Positions 8,810 to 17,237 of a stretch of 64,000 nt of DNA are shown piece after piece (the first letter of the stretch is position 1; each line of letters opens with the position of its first letter). Position numbers and translations under genes: made by a program. The notes under the pieces are model-generated. The model saw nothing but the letters and a program-made list of their open reading frames with translations. It searched no databases and was not told where the DNA came from. Source of the DNA: Aquirufa antheringensis (GTDB lineage: Bacteria > Bacteroidota > Bacteroidia > Cytophagales > Spirosomataceae); NCBI RefSeq assembly GCF_004307425.1, contig NZ_SEWZ01000001.1:435662-499661 (forward strand), read 5' to 3'.

Positions 8810-10408
8810 ATGAAAAAATTAATCATTGCATGTGCTTTAGTGATTGGCTCCATGAGCTTAAAAGCACAAATCACTACAGGTAAAGATGTCGCTATTGTGG
8901 CGACGGATGCCGGGAAAGTACGTGGGTATATTCACAGTGGAATTTATACCTACAAGGGTATTCCGTACGCGGAGGCAGCTCGTTTTGAGGCACCTCACAA
9001 GCCTAAACCTTGGGCTGGTGTTCGTTCGTCTATGTCTTATGGTCCGGTTTCGCCTTTAATTGATGAAACAACTCAGATTCAGGATGAATCAGAATTCGTA
9101 TTCAACCACAACTGGGGTTTCACGAATGAGGATTGCATGCGCATTAACGTCTGGACGCCTGGAATCAATGATGGCAAGAAGCGTCCGGTGATGTTCTGGA
9201 TTCACGGTGGTGGATTTACAGCTGGTTCAGCGGTAGAATTGCCATCGTATGATGGAGAGAATTTGGCCAAAAAAGGGGACGTCGTAGTCGTTTCCATTTC
9301 CCACCGGTTGAACATTACGGGTTATTTAGATTTATCGGCTTACGGCGAAAAATACAAATACTCGGCAAACAATAGCGTATTGGATATGCGTGCGGCGTTG
9401 GAATGGGTAAAAGAAAACATTGGCTCTTTCGGGGGTGACGCGAAAAACGTAACCATCTTCGGGCAATCGGGCGGAGGCGCGAAAGTAAATACCTTGATGG
9501 CGATGCCATCAGCGAAAGGTTTATTCAGCAAAGCAATCAACCAAAGTGGTTCATTCCGCGCAAACATGTTAGACAAGGCAACTACCCAAAGCATCACTGC
9601 CGAAGTCTTGAAAGCTTTAAACATCCCTGCAGCAAAAGTAGATAGTTTACAATCGATCCCGTATCCGGTCTTAGCTTCAGCAGGCAAGAAAGCCTTAGCA
9701 AACATCGCTGCTCAAATGAAAGCGGCCGGAAAACCTGTAGTTGGTTTTGGCCTAAGCTGGGGCCCATCAGTAGATGGCGACTTATTACCTTACCAATTGT
9801 TCTCGAAAGAGGCATTCGAACTATCAAAAGACGTTCCTTTGTTAATCGGAACGGTGAAGAACGAATTCATGCCATCCATCATGACAGGAATGTCGGATGC
9901 AACCGCAGAACAAGTGGATGCGTACATTAAAAGAACCTACGGTGAAAAAGCGGAGGCGTTCAAGGCAGCCGTAAAGAAAGCCTATCCGAATGACACGAAG
10001 CCATCTGATTTAATGGATGTGGACGTGATGTTCCGTCCAGGTGCAGTAGTTCAAGCAAAAGAAAAATCTGCCTTGAAAGCGGCACCCGTTTACATGTATT
10101 TAATGACCTGGCAATCTCCAGTAATGGATGGTAAATACAAAGCATTCCATTGCATGGAATTACCGTTCTGCTTCAATAACATCGCGCGTTGCGAGGAAAT
10201 GACAGGAGGCGGAAAAGAAGCCTATGTCTTAGCAGATCGCATGAGTTCGTCTTGGATTAACTTTGCTAAAACGGGTAACCCGGGTCACAAAGGTATCCCA
10301 GCTTGGCCTACGTTCGATACAGCAAATACAGCGACGATGCACTTCAATAATACCTGCGAGGTGAAACCGCAGCAAGATGCGGAATTATATAGCTTGATTG
10401 CTAGATAA
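8810..10408 (+). CDS. Secreted type-B carboxylesterase (second of tandem pair)
   Basis: The protein has 532 residues, with a signal peptide ending in LKAQ. It belongs to the same COesterase family as its upstream neighbour but is clearly divergent. It has IHGGGFTAGS at the oxyanion hole and a nucleophile elbow G-Q-S220-G-G, where the usual alanine is glycine. The acidic residue and histidine (FHCMELPF) are in the expected C-terminal positions. The pair probably arose by old duplication with changed specificity. A strong hairpin terminator follows at 10426-10455. Confidence 0.9.
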   Translation: MKKLIIACALVIGSMSLKAQITTGKDVAIVATDAGKVRGYIHSGIYTYKGIPYAEAARFEAPHKPKPWAGVRSSMSYGPVSPLIDETTQIQDESEFVFNHNWGFTNEDCMRINVWTPGINDGKKRPVMFWIHGGGFTAGSAVELPSYDGENLAKKGDVVVVSISHRLNITGYLDLSAYGEKYKYSANNSVLDMRAALEWVKENIGSFGGDAKNVTIFGQSGGGAKVNTLMAMPSAKGLFSKAINQSGSFRANMLDKATTQSITAEVLKALNIPAAKVDSLQSIPYPVLASAGKKALANIAAQMKAAGKPVVGFGLSWGPSVDGDLLPYQLFSKEAFELSKDVPLLIGTVKNEFMPSIMTGMSDATAEQVDAYIKRTYGEKAEAFKAAVKKAYPNDTKPSDLMDVDVMFRPGAVVQAKEKSALKAAPVYMYLMTWQSPVMDGKYKAFHCMELPFCFNNIARCEEMTGGGKEAYVLADRMSSSWINFAKTGNPGHKGIPAWPTFDTANTATMHFNNTCEVKPQQDAELYSLIAR

Positions 10409-10425
10409 TGCATCTCTAGATAAAG

Positions 10426-10455
10426 AAAGAGGCCCATCTCGCGTTGGGCCTCTTT
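10426..10455. terminator. Bidirectional hairpin terminator
   Basis: An 11-bp perfect inverted repeat (AAAGAGGCCCA, 8-nt loop, TGGGCCTCTTT) is flanked by A and T runs. It sits between the convergent carboxylesterase gene and the HMA-protein gene and can serve both. Confidence 0.85.
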
Positions 10456-10459
10456 TGTT

Positions 10460-10723
10460 TTAGCTCATTTTCCCTATCGCGCAGCTGACATAGGATTTGG
10501 CTTGTTTGAACACGGAGTTTTCTCCTTTTTGTGGGTAACCCATACTATTTAACGAATCGATAACCTCGCTTAATTGGTACTGATCGCCGGTTAAGCTAAT
10601 TTTTTCCTCGTCTTTATCGATTTCTACTTTTGTAATTCCTTTTATTTTTTCCAAAGCATTTTTAATGCTTGTCATACATCCGCCACACTTGATGTTTTCT
10701 ACAAAAATCTCTTGCGTTTTCAT
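10460..10723 (-). CDS. HMA-domain heavy-metal-binding protein
   Basis: This small 87-residue protein is of the heavy-metal-associated (CopZ/Atx1-like) fold. The metal-binding pair is C13-G-G-C16, near the N-terminus in the usual loop before helix 1. There is no signal peptide, so it is probably cytosolic. Members of the family carry copper or bind other soft metals. No copper ATPase is visible nearby, so the partner is unknown. It is transcribed alone toward a shared terminator and is divergent from the flavin reductase gene. Confidence 0.8.
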   Translation of the reverse strand: MKTQEIFVENIKCGGCMTSIKNALEKIKGITKVEIDKDEEKISLTGDQYQLSEVIDSLNSMGYPQKGENSVFKQAKSYVSCAIGKMS

Positions 10724-10797
10724 GGTGTTATTATTTGTTTAGTCAAATGTAGCCTATCTTTAAGCCATAAAAAGTGATAAAAGTCACTTCTACCTTT

Positions 10798-11415
10798 ATG
10801 AGCAAACATTTTTCTCTTTCTGAACTCCAAACCTGGGATCGTTTCACCCGCGCTAATTTCATTAACTCCTTGAGTGGATTTAAGAGCCTATCGCTGATAG
10901 GAACGGTGAACGGAAATGGCGTTTCAAATCTCGCTGTTTTTAGTAATATCGTTCATTTAGGAGCGGATCCTGCCTTGATCGGCTTCATTAATCGTCCATT
11001 GGCGGCGGCACCTCATACCTTACAAAATATCCAAGAAACGGGTATTTATACCGTGAATTTAGTAACGGAATCGATGTACAAACAAGCGCATCAGACGAGT
11101 GCGAAATACCCGGATGGCGTTTCGGAATTCGAGATGACAGGATTGACGGAGGAATATCGCGAAGGGTGCATTGCGCCATTCGTGGCGGAGTCTCCCGTTC
11201 AATATATGTTGAAATTTGAGCGGCTGATGCCCATTGAATTGAATAATACTTTTTTAGTTATTGGATCATTGCAGGAAGCCTATGTGCCGGCTGGAATGCA
11301 GGAGGAGGATGGCTTTTTGGATTTGGCCAAAGCCGGTATCTTAACCTCCTTAGGAACCTCCGGTTATTACAAAACCGATAAAATTGATAACTTGCCTTAT
11401 GCAAAAACTACGTAA
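10798..11415 (+). CDS. Flavin reductase-like (FMN-binding split-barrel) protein
   Basis: The protein has 205 residues from the ATG at 10798; an in-frame GTG at 10774 is possible but would add an unconserved tail. The segment SLIGTVNGNGVSNLAVFSN and the following GADPALIGFINRP match the flavin-reductase-like FMN-binding domain (DIM6/NTAB group). Such proteins bind FMN and reduce it or serve as flavoprotein oxygenases. The next gene begins 17 bp before this stop, suggesting a coupled pair. Confidence 0.82.
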   Translation: MSKHFSLSELQTWDRFTRANFINSLSGFKSLSLIGTVNGNGVSNLAVFSNIVHLGADPALIGFINRPLAAAPHTLQNIQETGIYTVNLVTESMYKQAHQTSAKYPDGVSEFEMTGLTEEYREGCIAPFVAESPVQYMLKFERLMPIELNNTFLVIGSLQEAYVPAGMQEEDGFLDLAKAGILTSLGTSGYYKTDKIDNLPYAKTT

Positions 11416-11854
11416 GCAATTAGACGAATTAGAAAGCTTTATTCCACAACTTGAAGTTAGGAATGATGCGATTTCAGCTTCTACAGTAGGTTGGCAAATT
11501 GAGCATGATTTGTTAGTGATTAGTTCTGTTATTGAGGGGGTGAAGCGCTCAGATCCGACTAAGTTCAAGTGGCGATTTAAACCTTTGAAATATGTGATTC
11601 TTTGGCGCGGTGTGATTCCAAGAGGAAAAGTGGGAGCACCTAAAATCGTGACTCCAGGGGAAATTACACAGGAGACCTTGCGAGCGCATGTGGCCTTATG
11701 TCGTGAAAGAGTAGAGGAATTAGAAAACGTAGAAGCCGGTAATTATTTCACCCATCCGTTTTTTGGGGATTTGAAAAAGAAGGAAACTTTTCGGTTTTTA
11801 TATGTGCATTCGGAACATCACTTGAAAATTATTCGGGAGATGCTGGCGAACTAG
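11399..11854 (+). CDS. DUF1569/DinB-superfamily protein
   Basis: The protein has 151 residues from the ATG at 11399; a TTG start at 11384 is less likely. It overlaps the end of the flavin reductase gene. Predicted helical content, an N-terminal histidine in GWQIEHDLL and a C-terminal YVHSEHHLK segment fit the four-helix DinB-like fold with a possible metal site. No precise function is known for the family. Its 3' end overlaps the convergent flavoprotein gene by 26 bp. Confidence 0.7.
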   Translation: MQKLRKQLDELESFIPQLEVRNDAISASTVGWQIEHDLLVISSVIEGVKRSDPTKFKWRFKPLKYVILWRGVIPRGKVGAPKIVTPGEITQETLRAHVALCRERVEELENVEAGNYFTHPFFGDLKKKETFRFLYVHSEHHLKIIREMLAN

Positions 11855-13058
11855 CAGCGCTCTTTCCGGCAATAAATCCAGTGGTCCACGCAGATTGAAA
11901 ATTGAATCCACCGGTGATGCCATCGATGTCCATTACTTCACCCGCAAAGAATAAGCCAGGGCACTTTTTGCTTTCCATGGTTTGGACGCTAATGTCTTGT
12001 AAGTCTACGCCGCCCGCAGTGACAAACTCCTCTTTAAAGGTTGTTTTTCCCTGAACCACATAACGGTCGTTAATTAAGGTATTGATTAATTTATTGAGCG
12101 CTTTGCCTCCTAATTCATTCCAGCGGAGGCTGGTCTTGATTTCATTCTTTTCTAATAAGTAGACCCAAAGTCGATTCGGCATCGCAAAGGGATTCAAATT
12201 GGCCATCATCTTGGCCCCATGCTCTTTCATGACTTGCGAGATTTGCGCACGTAACTCTTCTTCTTTTGTCTCGTCTAACCAGTTCACGAGGATGGCACAT
12301 CGGTATTCTTTTTCTGCCAAAATCCGCGCTCCCCAAGCCGAAAGCTGCAGAATGGCCGGTCCGCTCATTCCCCAATGCGTGACTAACAGAGGACCTTGGC
12401 CGATAAGCTTTTGGCCTTCAATCCGAACCCGGGCTTTCTCCACCACGATACCCATCAAATCCCGAATAGGTTCTTGCGGCATGTTAAAGGTAAATAGGGA
12501 AGGGACTGGCGGAATAATTTCGTGACCAATATCTGCGAGCCAATGCAATCCCGACATCTTCGGTTGTCCACCCGTCGTCACAATCACGCGATCCGCGTCA
12601 TATTCCGTATCTCGGCAATGAATGCGAAAGCCTTTCGCCGTGGGCTTTATTTCCTCTACGGATTGACTGCTATGCAGGTTGATGTGCAAGCGTCGAGCCT
12701 CGGACATAAAGCAATCGATAATGGTTTGGGAATCGTTTGAAAGGGGGAAAATGCAGTTATCATGGTAGGTCTTCAAAGCTACACCTCGAGTCTCTAGCCA
12801 TTCGACCATCGAGGACGCATTGAATACTTCAAAGGCCTTACGGAGGAATTTCTCCCCACGGGGATAATTTTCTGATAGCAAACGGGAATTAAACGTAGCA
12901 TTGGTGACGTTGCATCGGCCACCGCCGGATATTTTAACCTTCCCTAAAAACTTGGAGGTTTTCTCCAGGATGGTTACTTCAGCTTCAGGATTATGCTCTT
13001 TGGCAGAAATAGCAGCAAAAAATCCAGCGGCACCCCCACCGATGACGATTATTTTCAT
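11829..13058 (-). CDS. HI0933/BaiN-family flavoprotein (NAD(P)/FAD-dependent oxidoreductase)
   Basis: The protein has 409 residues with an N-terminal dinucleotide-binding motif VIGGGAAGFFAAISA, then KVKISGGGRCNVTNA, the diagnostic segment of the HI0933-like family. The C-terminal FFAGEVMDIDGITGGFN segment closes the FAD site. It is a cytosolic flavoenzyme of uncertain physiological role; some relatives reduce bile-acid-type substrates. Its ATG overlaps the upstream cupin gene stop by 4 bp, so the two are co-transcribed. Confidence 0.9.
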   Translation of the reverse strand: MKIIVIGGGAAGFFAAISAKEHNPEAEVTILEKTSKFLGKVKISGGGRCNVTNATFNSRLLSENYPRGEKFLRKAFEVFNASSMVEWLETRGVALKTYHDNCIFPLSNDSQTIIDCFMSEARRLHINLHSSQSVEEIKPTAKGFRIHCRDTEYDADRVIVTTGGQPKMSGLHWLADIGHEIIPPVPSLFTFNMPQEPIRDLMGIVVEKARVRIEGQKLIGQGPLLVTHWGMSGPAILQLSAWGARILAEKEYRCAILVNWLDETKEEELRAQISQVMKEHGAKMMANLNPFAMPNRLWVYLLEKNEIKTSLRWNELGGKALNKLINTLINDRYVVQGKTTFKEEFVTAGGVDLQDISVQTMESKKCPGLFFAGEVMDIDGITGGFNFQSAWTTGFIAGKSAASSPASPE

Positions 13059-13435
13059 TGGATAAAATCTGCGCGCATAGGATTAAACGAATCCACCAAA
13101 ATGCCTTCTTCAAGAGCCACTACACCATGGTCGATGGAGGGAGGTATGAAGAACACGTCACCTTGTTTTAGGATCTTTTTCTCATCACCTATAATCACTT
13201 CAAAAACGCCACTTTCTACATACGAACCTTGGGTATGAATATGCTGGTGAATCGCACCTACTCCGCCTTTTTTGAAATGTACCTTCACGATCATGAGACC
13301 ATCATTATAGGCCATTATTTTGCGTTTGCAAGACTCGTTTAGGATTTCCCATTCGATGTCAGCGTCTGCGATCCAATTCGTCTTGTTCAAAGGCGTCCTG
13401 TTCAAAGGTGTTTTGCTCAATGGTAATTTACTCAT
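13055..13435 (-). CDS. Cupin-domain protein
   Basis: The protein has 126 residues from the ATG at 13435; a longer TTG start at 13465 is unlikely. One cupin barrel is visible: GAIHQHIHTQGSYVESG supplies the His-x-His and Glu metal-binding set, and GDVFFIPPSIDHGV is the second cupin motif. It may bind a metal and a small carbonyl compound or sugar. The N-terminus is unusual, with three 5-residue units LPLSK-TPLNR-TPLNK encoded by three 15-nt tandem repeats at 13383-13427. It overlaps the flavoprotein gene by 4 bp. Confidence 0.82.
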   Translation of the reverse strand: MSKLPLSKTPLNRTPLNKTNWIADADIEWEILNESCKRKIMAYNDGLMIVKVHFKKGGVGAIHQHIHTQGSYVESGVFEVIIGDEKKILKQGDVFFIPPSIDHGVVALEEGILVDSFNPMRADFIQ

Positions 13436-13542
13436 GTACAAAAATAAGATAAAATCAGGAAGCAAATCGCATATTATCAGTTTACTGTTATTATGACTCT
13501 TTTGAATCCACTAGTTTAGTGTCATTAAAACGGATAACCACT

Positions 13543-14187
13543 ATGAATAACCTAGAGTCAAAGAAGCGATTAAGTCAGTTTTTGGAATCATTTCATCTCT
13601 TGTCGACTGAAGAATTAGCGATCTTTTTGCGTGCTTTTAAATACCAGCAGACTAAACGTAATCAGCCCATTACCTCTTGTGTCGATTCGAAACCGCGTTT
13701 GTATTTTGTTGCGGATGGCCTTCTTCGACACTTTTCTACAATGCCTAACACAACACAGCAAGACTCCACTATCGATCGAGGTTTTGTCCTCCCCTCGACG
13801 TTCTGTTTATCAGCTGCTAGTTTCCAGCCGACTAAAGTAACAATCATTCATTCAGAAACGATTAAGCGAACAACCCTACTTTACCTTGATCGTTGCTTAC
13901 TCGATCAATTATTCGTTCAGATTCCTGTTCTCTCTCTTCTTTTTCGTCAACTAATGGAGCTCTATTTTTTTGAAATGGAACACCTGAACTTGATTTTACA
14001 CATGGGTAATTGTCAAATGCGTTACGAGTATTATTGTCTTCACTTTGCTGCACATATCAAACAAGTACCTGATAAATACATTGCTCAATTTTTGAATATC
14101 AGTCCTTCCGAATTAAGTAGAATTAGAAGTAGAATGGCAAAAGGAAAGCCGTTTAAGGCAAATGCTTCTCCTTCGTTTGTCGATTAA
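13543..14187 (+). CDS. Crp/Fnr-like transcriptional regulator (weak)
   Basis: The protein has 214 residues from the ATG at 13543 (a GTG at 13519 is the alternative). The first 130 residues resemble a cyclic-nucleotide-binding-like beta-roll, with LYFVADGLLRHF. The C-terminal YIAQFLNISPSELSRIRSRM is a helix-turn-helix recognition segment typical of short Bacteroidota Crp-type regulators. The glycine-rich ligand residues of true CRP are poorly kept, so the effector is unknown. Its 3' end overlaps the convergent gene by 35 bp. Confidence 0.7.
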   Translation: MNNLESKKRLSQFLESFHLLSTEELAIFLRAFKYQQTKRNQPITSCVDSKPRLYFVADGLLRHFSTMPNTTQQDSTIDRGFVLPSTFCLSAASFQPTKVTIIHSETIKRTTLLYLDRCLLDQLFVQIPVLSLLFRQLMELYFFEMEHLNLILHMGNCQMRYEYYCLHFAAHIKQVPDKYIAQFLNISPSELSRIRSRMAKGKPFKANASPSFVD

Positions 14188-15214
14188 TTTCCTCTTCTAT
14201 GGCAGACGGTAGTGGTTTGAAATTCGGATGAGAAGCTGCTTTTTCCCAATAAGGGTCGCTGTACCTAGTCTCATTCCCTAGTGAAGTTCTTTTGGAGAAT
14301 CCTTTTTCGTCCCCTTTTTCGATCTCAGCGGAATGAATAAAAAATTCCGTGATAGAATTATATTGATCAAAGTGGGGTTTTCCTTTTGCTTTGAAATCTA
14401 TTTTATTCACATTCTTATGATAGATGAGCTGGATGGGATCGAAGTTTTCTCTATTCTCTACTTGTGCGATACTTTCTTCGTCGCTCACTATGATGTGCGA
14501 TTCCATCCCCAAACTTTTAAGTATTTGAGGTTTTCCTAATGGATAGTGATGAATTGCCACTTGAAGAAGTTGGGCATTTATTCGATTCATTTGACCCCAG
14601 CGAACCCCTGTCTCAGCTTGTATGAGCGCAACTGAATCTTGCCTCGCGTTTAGGGCTTGAGCCGAGGATTGCAAATCTCTAGTTCTAATCAATTCGAGGA
14701 TAGGAGGGAGCGTGATGGTCATGCCGTAACTCGTCGATTTTCCTTGAAAAGCTATTTTAAACAATTGGCCTTTCAAATTTCGCTGTTGAATCCGTTTGTA
14801 TTCGACGCTTTTGTTTGGATTGGCTGGAACTAAAACCTCGATTTCTCCATCACTGAAAAATTCTAGACTGTCATTTCTGAATTGAAAGCTCCGGAAATAG
14901 CCTTTTAGTAAAACGCCCATTTTCCGTTTATTCGATTTTACCTGAACGTCAGCTAACTGAATGCTGCGTGGTTTTAAATAAACGTCTTGTGACGCTGTAT
15001 TTGTTTTGCTTTCATACAGAAAATGAGAAAACAGAAAAGTAGCTGGAGATTTCAGCTCAACTTCGCCTTTTGTATCACTGAGCCCCATCAGAACGCCTGT
15101 AGGGGAATAGACCTCCACACCTTCGATAGGTTGTTGGTTTTTCTCATTTAGCACGTGTATTTGTGCAAGAGAGGAATAAGAAAGTGCGAGTAAAAATACG
15201 ATTTTTTGTAGCAT
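14153..15214 (-). CDS. Secreted protein with carboxypeptidase-regulatory-like domain
   Basis: The protein has 353 residues, with a signal peptide (MLQKIVFLLALSYSSLAQ). Residues 18-90 look like the CarboxypepD_reg-like beta-sandwich (NQQPIEGVEVYSPTGVLMG...). The rest is strand-rich without a recognised enzyme motif. Related Bacteroidota proteins are periplasmic or outer-membrane associated and unassigned. A terminator at 15235-15256 separates it from the small gene upstream, so it likely has its own promoter. Confidence 0.7.
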   Translation of the reverse strand: MLQKIVFLLALSYSSLAQIHVLNEKNQQPIEGVEVYSPTGVLMGLSDTKGEVELKSPATFLFSHFLYESKTNTASQDVYLKPRSIQLADVQVKSNKRKMGVLLKGYFRSFQFRNDSLEFFSDGEIEVLVPANPNKSVEYKRIQQRNLKGQLFKIAFQGKSTSYGMTITLPPILELIRTRDLQSSAQALNARQDSVALIQAETGVRWGQMNRINAQLLQVAIHHYPLGKPQILKSLGMESHIIVSDEESIAQVENRENFDPIQLIYHKNVNKIDFKAKGKPHFDQYNSITEFFIHSAEIEKGDEKGFSKRTSLGNETRYSDPYWEKAASHPNFKPLPSAIEEEINRQTKEKHLP

Positions 15215-15234
15215 AGTAAATGGAGTAAAAAAGA

Positions 15235-15256
15235 GGTTAGGACCGGAGTCCTAACC
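15235..15256 (-). terminator. Rho-independent terminator of the 74-aa gene
   Basis: A 9-bp perfect stem (GTTAGGAC core, loop CGGA) is followed on the minus strand by TCTTTTTTA. It ends transcripts from the small gene at 15263-15487. Confidence 0.8.
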
Positions 15257-15262
15257 CATTTA

Positions 15263-15487
15263 TCAGAAAATTTTAATTCCGAAAAGATATAAATCAACGT
15301 CCGTGTTGTTTTTTACGCCATCCAGAACACCGAAAATTTCCAATTTGAAAATATTCAGAAAGCAAGCTTCGGAAGTTTTGAAAGTCGGACTAGGATTAAA
15401 TTGAATACTTGAAATGAGCATCACCGCTAAGGCAATTCCAGTTAGAAATCGATTCGATTTCTGAGTTGTTGATTTTAGGTATAACAT
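15263..15487 (-). CDS. Small hypothetical membrane or secreted protein
   Basis: This open frame has 74 residues, with one hydrophobic N-terminal segment (about residues 14-29) after a basic start; the rest is mixed and ends in YLFGIKIF. I recognise no family. A clean terminator just downstream and an ATG with an AT-rich upstream region support its being a real gene. It could be a secreted small protein or a stub. Confidence 0.5.
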   Translation of the reverse strand: MLYLKSTTQKSNRFLTGIALAVMLISSIQFNPSPTFKTSEACFLNIFKLEIFGVLDGVKNNTDVDLYLFGIKIF

Positions 15488-15615
15488 GGTTAGGTATGTA
15501 AATAATGGTCACCTACTCTTTTATTAGGTTTTTCGGTAGTCACCTGAGGTTCGCGATCCTTAGGTCAAATATCCGCCATTAAATAGGAGTAATTCTTGCG
15601 CTAGAGCAAGAAAAA
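15488..15615. other. Intergenic region with no recognised gene
   Basis: A short stretch upstream of the 74-aa gene and downstream of the serine hydrolase. It contains loosely inverted segments around ACTCTTTTATTA and TTAAATAGGAGTAA, but no clear operator, RNA or coding frame. Confidence 0.4.
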
Positions 15616-15639
15616 AAAGCCGGGACGATGCCCGGCTTT
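15616..15639. terminator. Hairpin terminator of serine hydrolase gene
   Basis: A 9-bp stem AAAGCCGGG / CCCGGCTTT has a 6-nt loop and is preceded by an A-run that becomes a U-run in the minus-strand transcript. It follows the stop at 15645. Confidence 0.85.
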
Positions 15640-15644
15640 CTGTA

Positions 15645-16865
15645 TTAATCTGCCAATGTCTGGTAAACCATTTGGCGTAAACTGTTGTGGTAATCCCAAG
15701 TGAAATTGCTTTCCTGAGTCATAAATAGAGCAATGAGTTTCTCTTTCGGGTCAATAAAGAAGTGGGTGTTATTTGCACCTCCCCAATAGAATAATCCTTT
15801 TGACGCCGGAGTTTTCGTCGCTGGCCCGTCGATTACCACGGCAAAGCCTAGGCCCCATTCTGTTCCTGGAGTTGGGAATAAGTCCCCTGTGTGATTGGAG
15901 GTCATTAATTCCACGGTCTTGCGGCTCAAGTATTGTTTGCCTTTATAGGTTCCGCCGGCTAGCATCATTTGGCAAAAAGTGGCATAATCTGCAGCCGTCG
16001 AAAACAAGCCATTCACGCCACTCCAAACCGTCACATTTTCAAAAGGAGGCTGATTCGCAGCCACAGAAATCGTTCCATTTTTACCCTTAGTATGTAATGC
16101 CACAATTTTAGCTTGTTCCTCTTTAGGTACATTATACCCCGTATGTTTCATCTCTAAAGGCTCAAATAAGCGTGACTTTAAAAACTCATTCACACTCATC
16201 CCAGAGAACTTTTCAATCAATACACAAAGCACATCTGGTCCAGCGCTATAATTCCATTCCGTACCCGGTTGAGCTAATAAGGGGAACTTCGTCATATTGG
16301 CCACACGCTCTTGAATCGTTTTAATGCCGGGTTTGAAATAGCCATTTCTGAATCGAATTTGAACGGGGTTTTGGTCCAAACCATGTGTTAATCCACCGCT
16401 ATGGCTTAATAATTGCGTCATCGTGATCTGCGACTTTAACGAATCAGTAGGAGCATCCGGGCCATCATTTACACTTCTTACGACGCGCAAATTTTTAAAC
16501 TCTGGTAAGTATTTCGAAACAGGGTCGCTTAATTTAAAATACCCTCCTTCATACAACATCATGAATGCCGTGGAGATGATGGGTTTCGTCATGGACTGGA
16601 TGTAAAATAAATCGTCCGTAGTCATGGGTGCCTTAGTCACCACGTTTTTGTATCCCAAAGCCCCTTGGTGAACCACGTGGCCATTGTGAATAATCATCGT
16701 CACGGCACCAGGGATGTTTCCCTTATCCATTTCGGACTGAACAAATTTTTCTAATCGTTTAACTCGGTCGACATTGATGCCGGCCACAATTTTGGGTGCC
16801 TGTGCACTGATTTCGCCTACGAATAGGAGACTGAATAGGAGGATAAGGTGTTTAGTGAATTTCAT
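15645..16865 (-). CDS. Secreted serine hydrolase of the beta-lactamase class C/esterase family
   Basis: The protein has 406 residues, with a signal peptide ending in ISAQ. The nucleophile motif S91-M-T-K94 is clear. The second motif reads Y-S-A (WNYSAGPD) where many relatives have YxN, and the C-terminal GLFYWGGANNTHFFIDP fills the KTG-like region. Such proteins are usually esterases or D-aminopeptidase-like enzymes rather than beta-lactamases. The upstream intergenic region carries the AATTTGTCTA motif shared with the AraC gene region (16907-16916). Confidence 0.88.
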   Translation of the reverse strand: MKFTKHLILLFSLLFVGEISAQAPKIVAGINVDRVKRLEKFVQSEMDKGNIPGAVTMIIHNGHVVHQGALGYKNVVTKAPMTTDDLFYIQSMTKPIISTAFMMLYEGGYFKLSDPVSKYLPEFKNLRVVRSVNDGPDAPTDSLKSQITMTQLLSHSGGLTHGLDQNPVQIRFRNGYFKPGIKTIQERVANMTKFPLLAQPGTEWNYSAGPDVLCVLIEKFSGMSVNEFLKSRLFEPLEMKHTGYNVPKEEQAKIVALHTKGKNGTISVAANQPPFENVTVWSGVNGLFSTAADYATFCQMMLAGGTYKGKQYLSRKTVELMTSNHTGDLFPTPGTEWGLGFAVVIDGPATKTPASKGLFYWGGANNTHFFIDPKEKLIALFMTQESNFTWDYHNSLRQMVYQTLAD

Positions 16866-16949
16866 TTTGATTATTTTAAAAGGAGGTATTAACGTAAAGG
16901 TGATAGAATTTGTCTAGATTACAAAACACAATTTTAACCACTACATACA

Positions 16950-17204
16950 ATGGAAAACACCTTAAGTCTTTACCTGAAAAAGTACGGTATTGCAATTTGC
17001 TTAGTCATTAACCAAGCTATTTGCATTTACCTATTATCTTACGAGAGTGATTTTAAGAGTCCTAGAATTTACCTTCACCTTGTAACGTTAGGGATGATGG
17101 CCTTCATTGCCATCAAATACCCCGAATACCAGCGAATTCATTGGAAAGCAATGTTAGCAATCCTAATTTTCTTATTGATCTTTTATTTTCTAGTTGCACG
17201 ATAA
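16950..17204 (+). CDS. Small membrane protein, unknown
   Basis: The protein has 84 residues and about three hydrophobic segments (about 11-28, 38-55, 62-82), so it is probably an inner-membrane protein. It diverges from the serine hydrolase gene and ends in a shared bidirectional terminator. No family recognised. Confidence 0.55.
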   Translation: MENTLSLYLKKYGIAICLVINQAICIYLLSYESDFKSPRIYLHLVTLGMMAFIAIKYPEYQRIHWKAMLAILIFLLIFYFLVAR

Positions 17205-17205
17205 A

Positions 17206-17235
17206 AAAAAGGACAACCGCAAAGCTGTCCTTTTT
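17206..17235. terminator. Bidirectional hairpin terminator
   Basis: A 10-bp perfect stem AAAAAGGACA / TGTCCTTTTT with a 10-nt loop lies between convergent genes and is usable in both directions. Confidence 0.85.
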
Positions 17236-17237
17236 AC

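Noticed and set aside
15488-15615. Possible small RNA upstream of the 74-aa gene
   Set aside because: Loose inverted segments only; no promoter-terminator pair could be matched to it.
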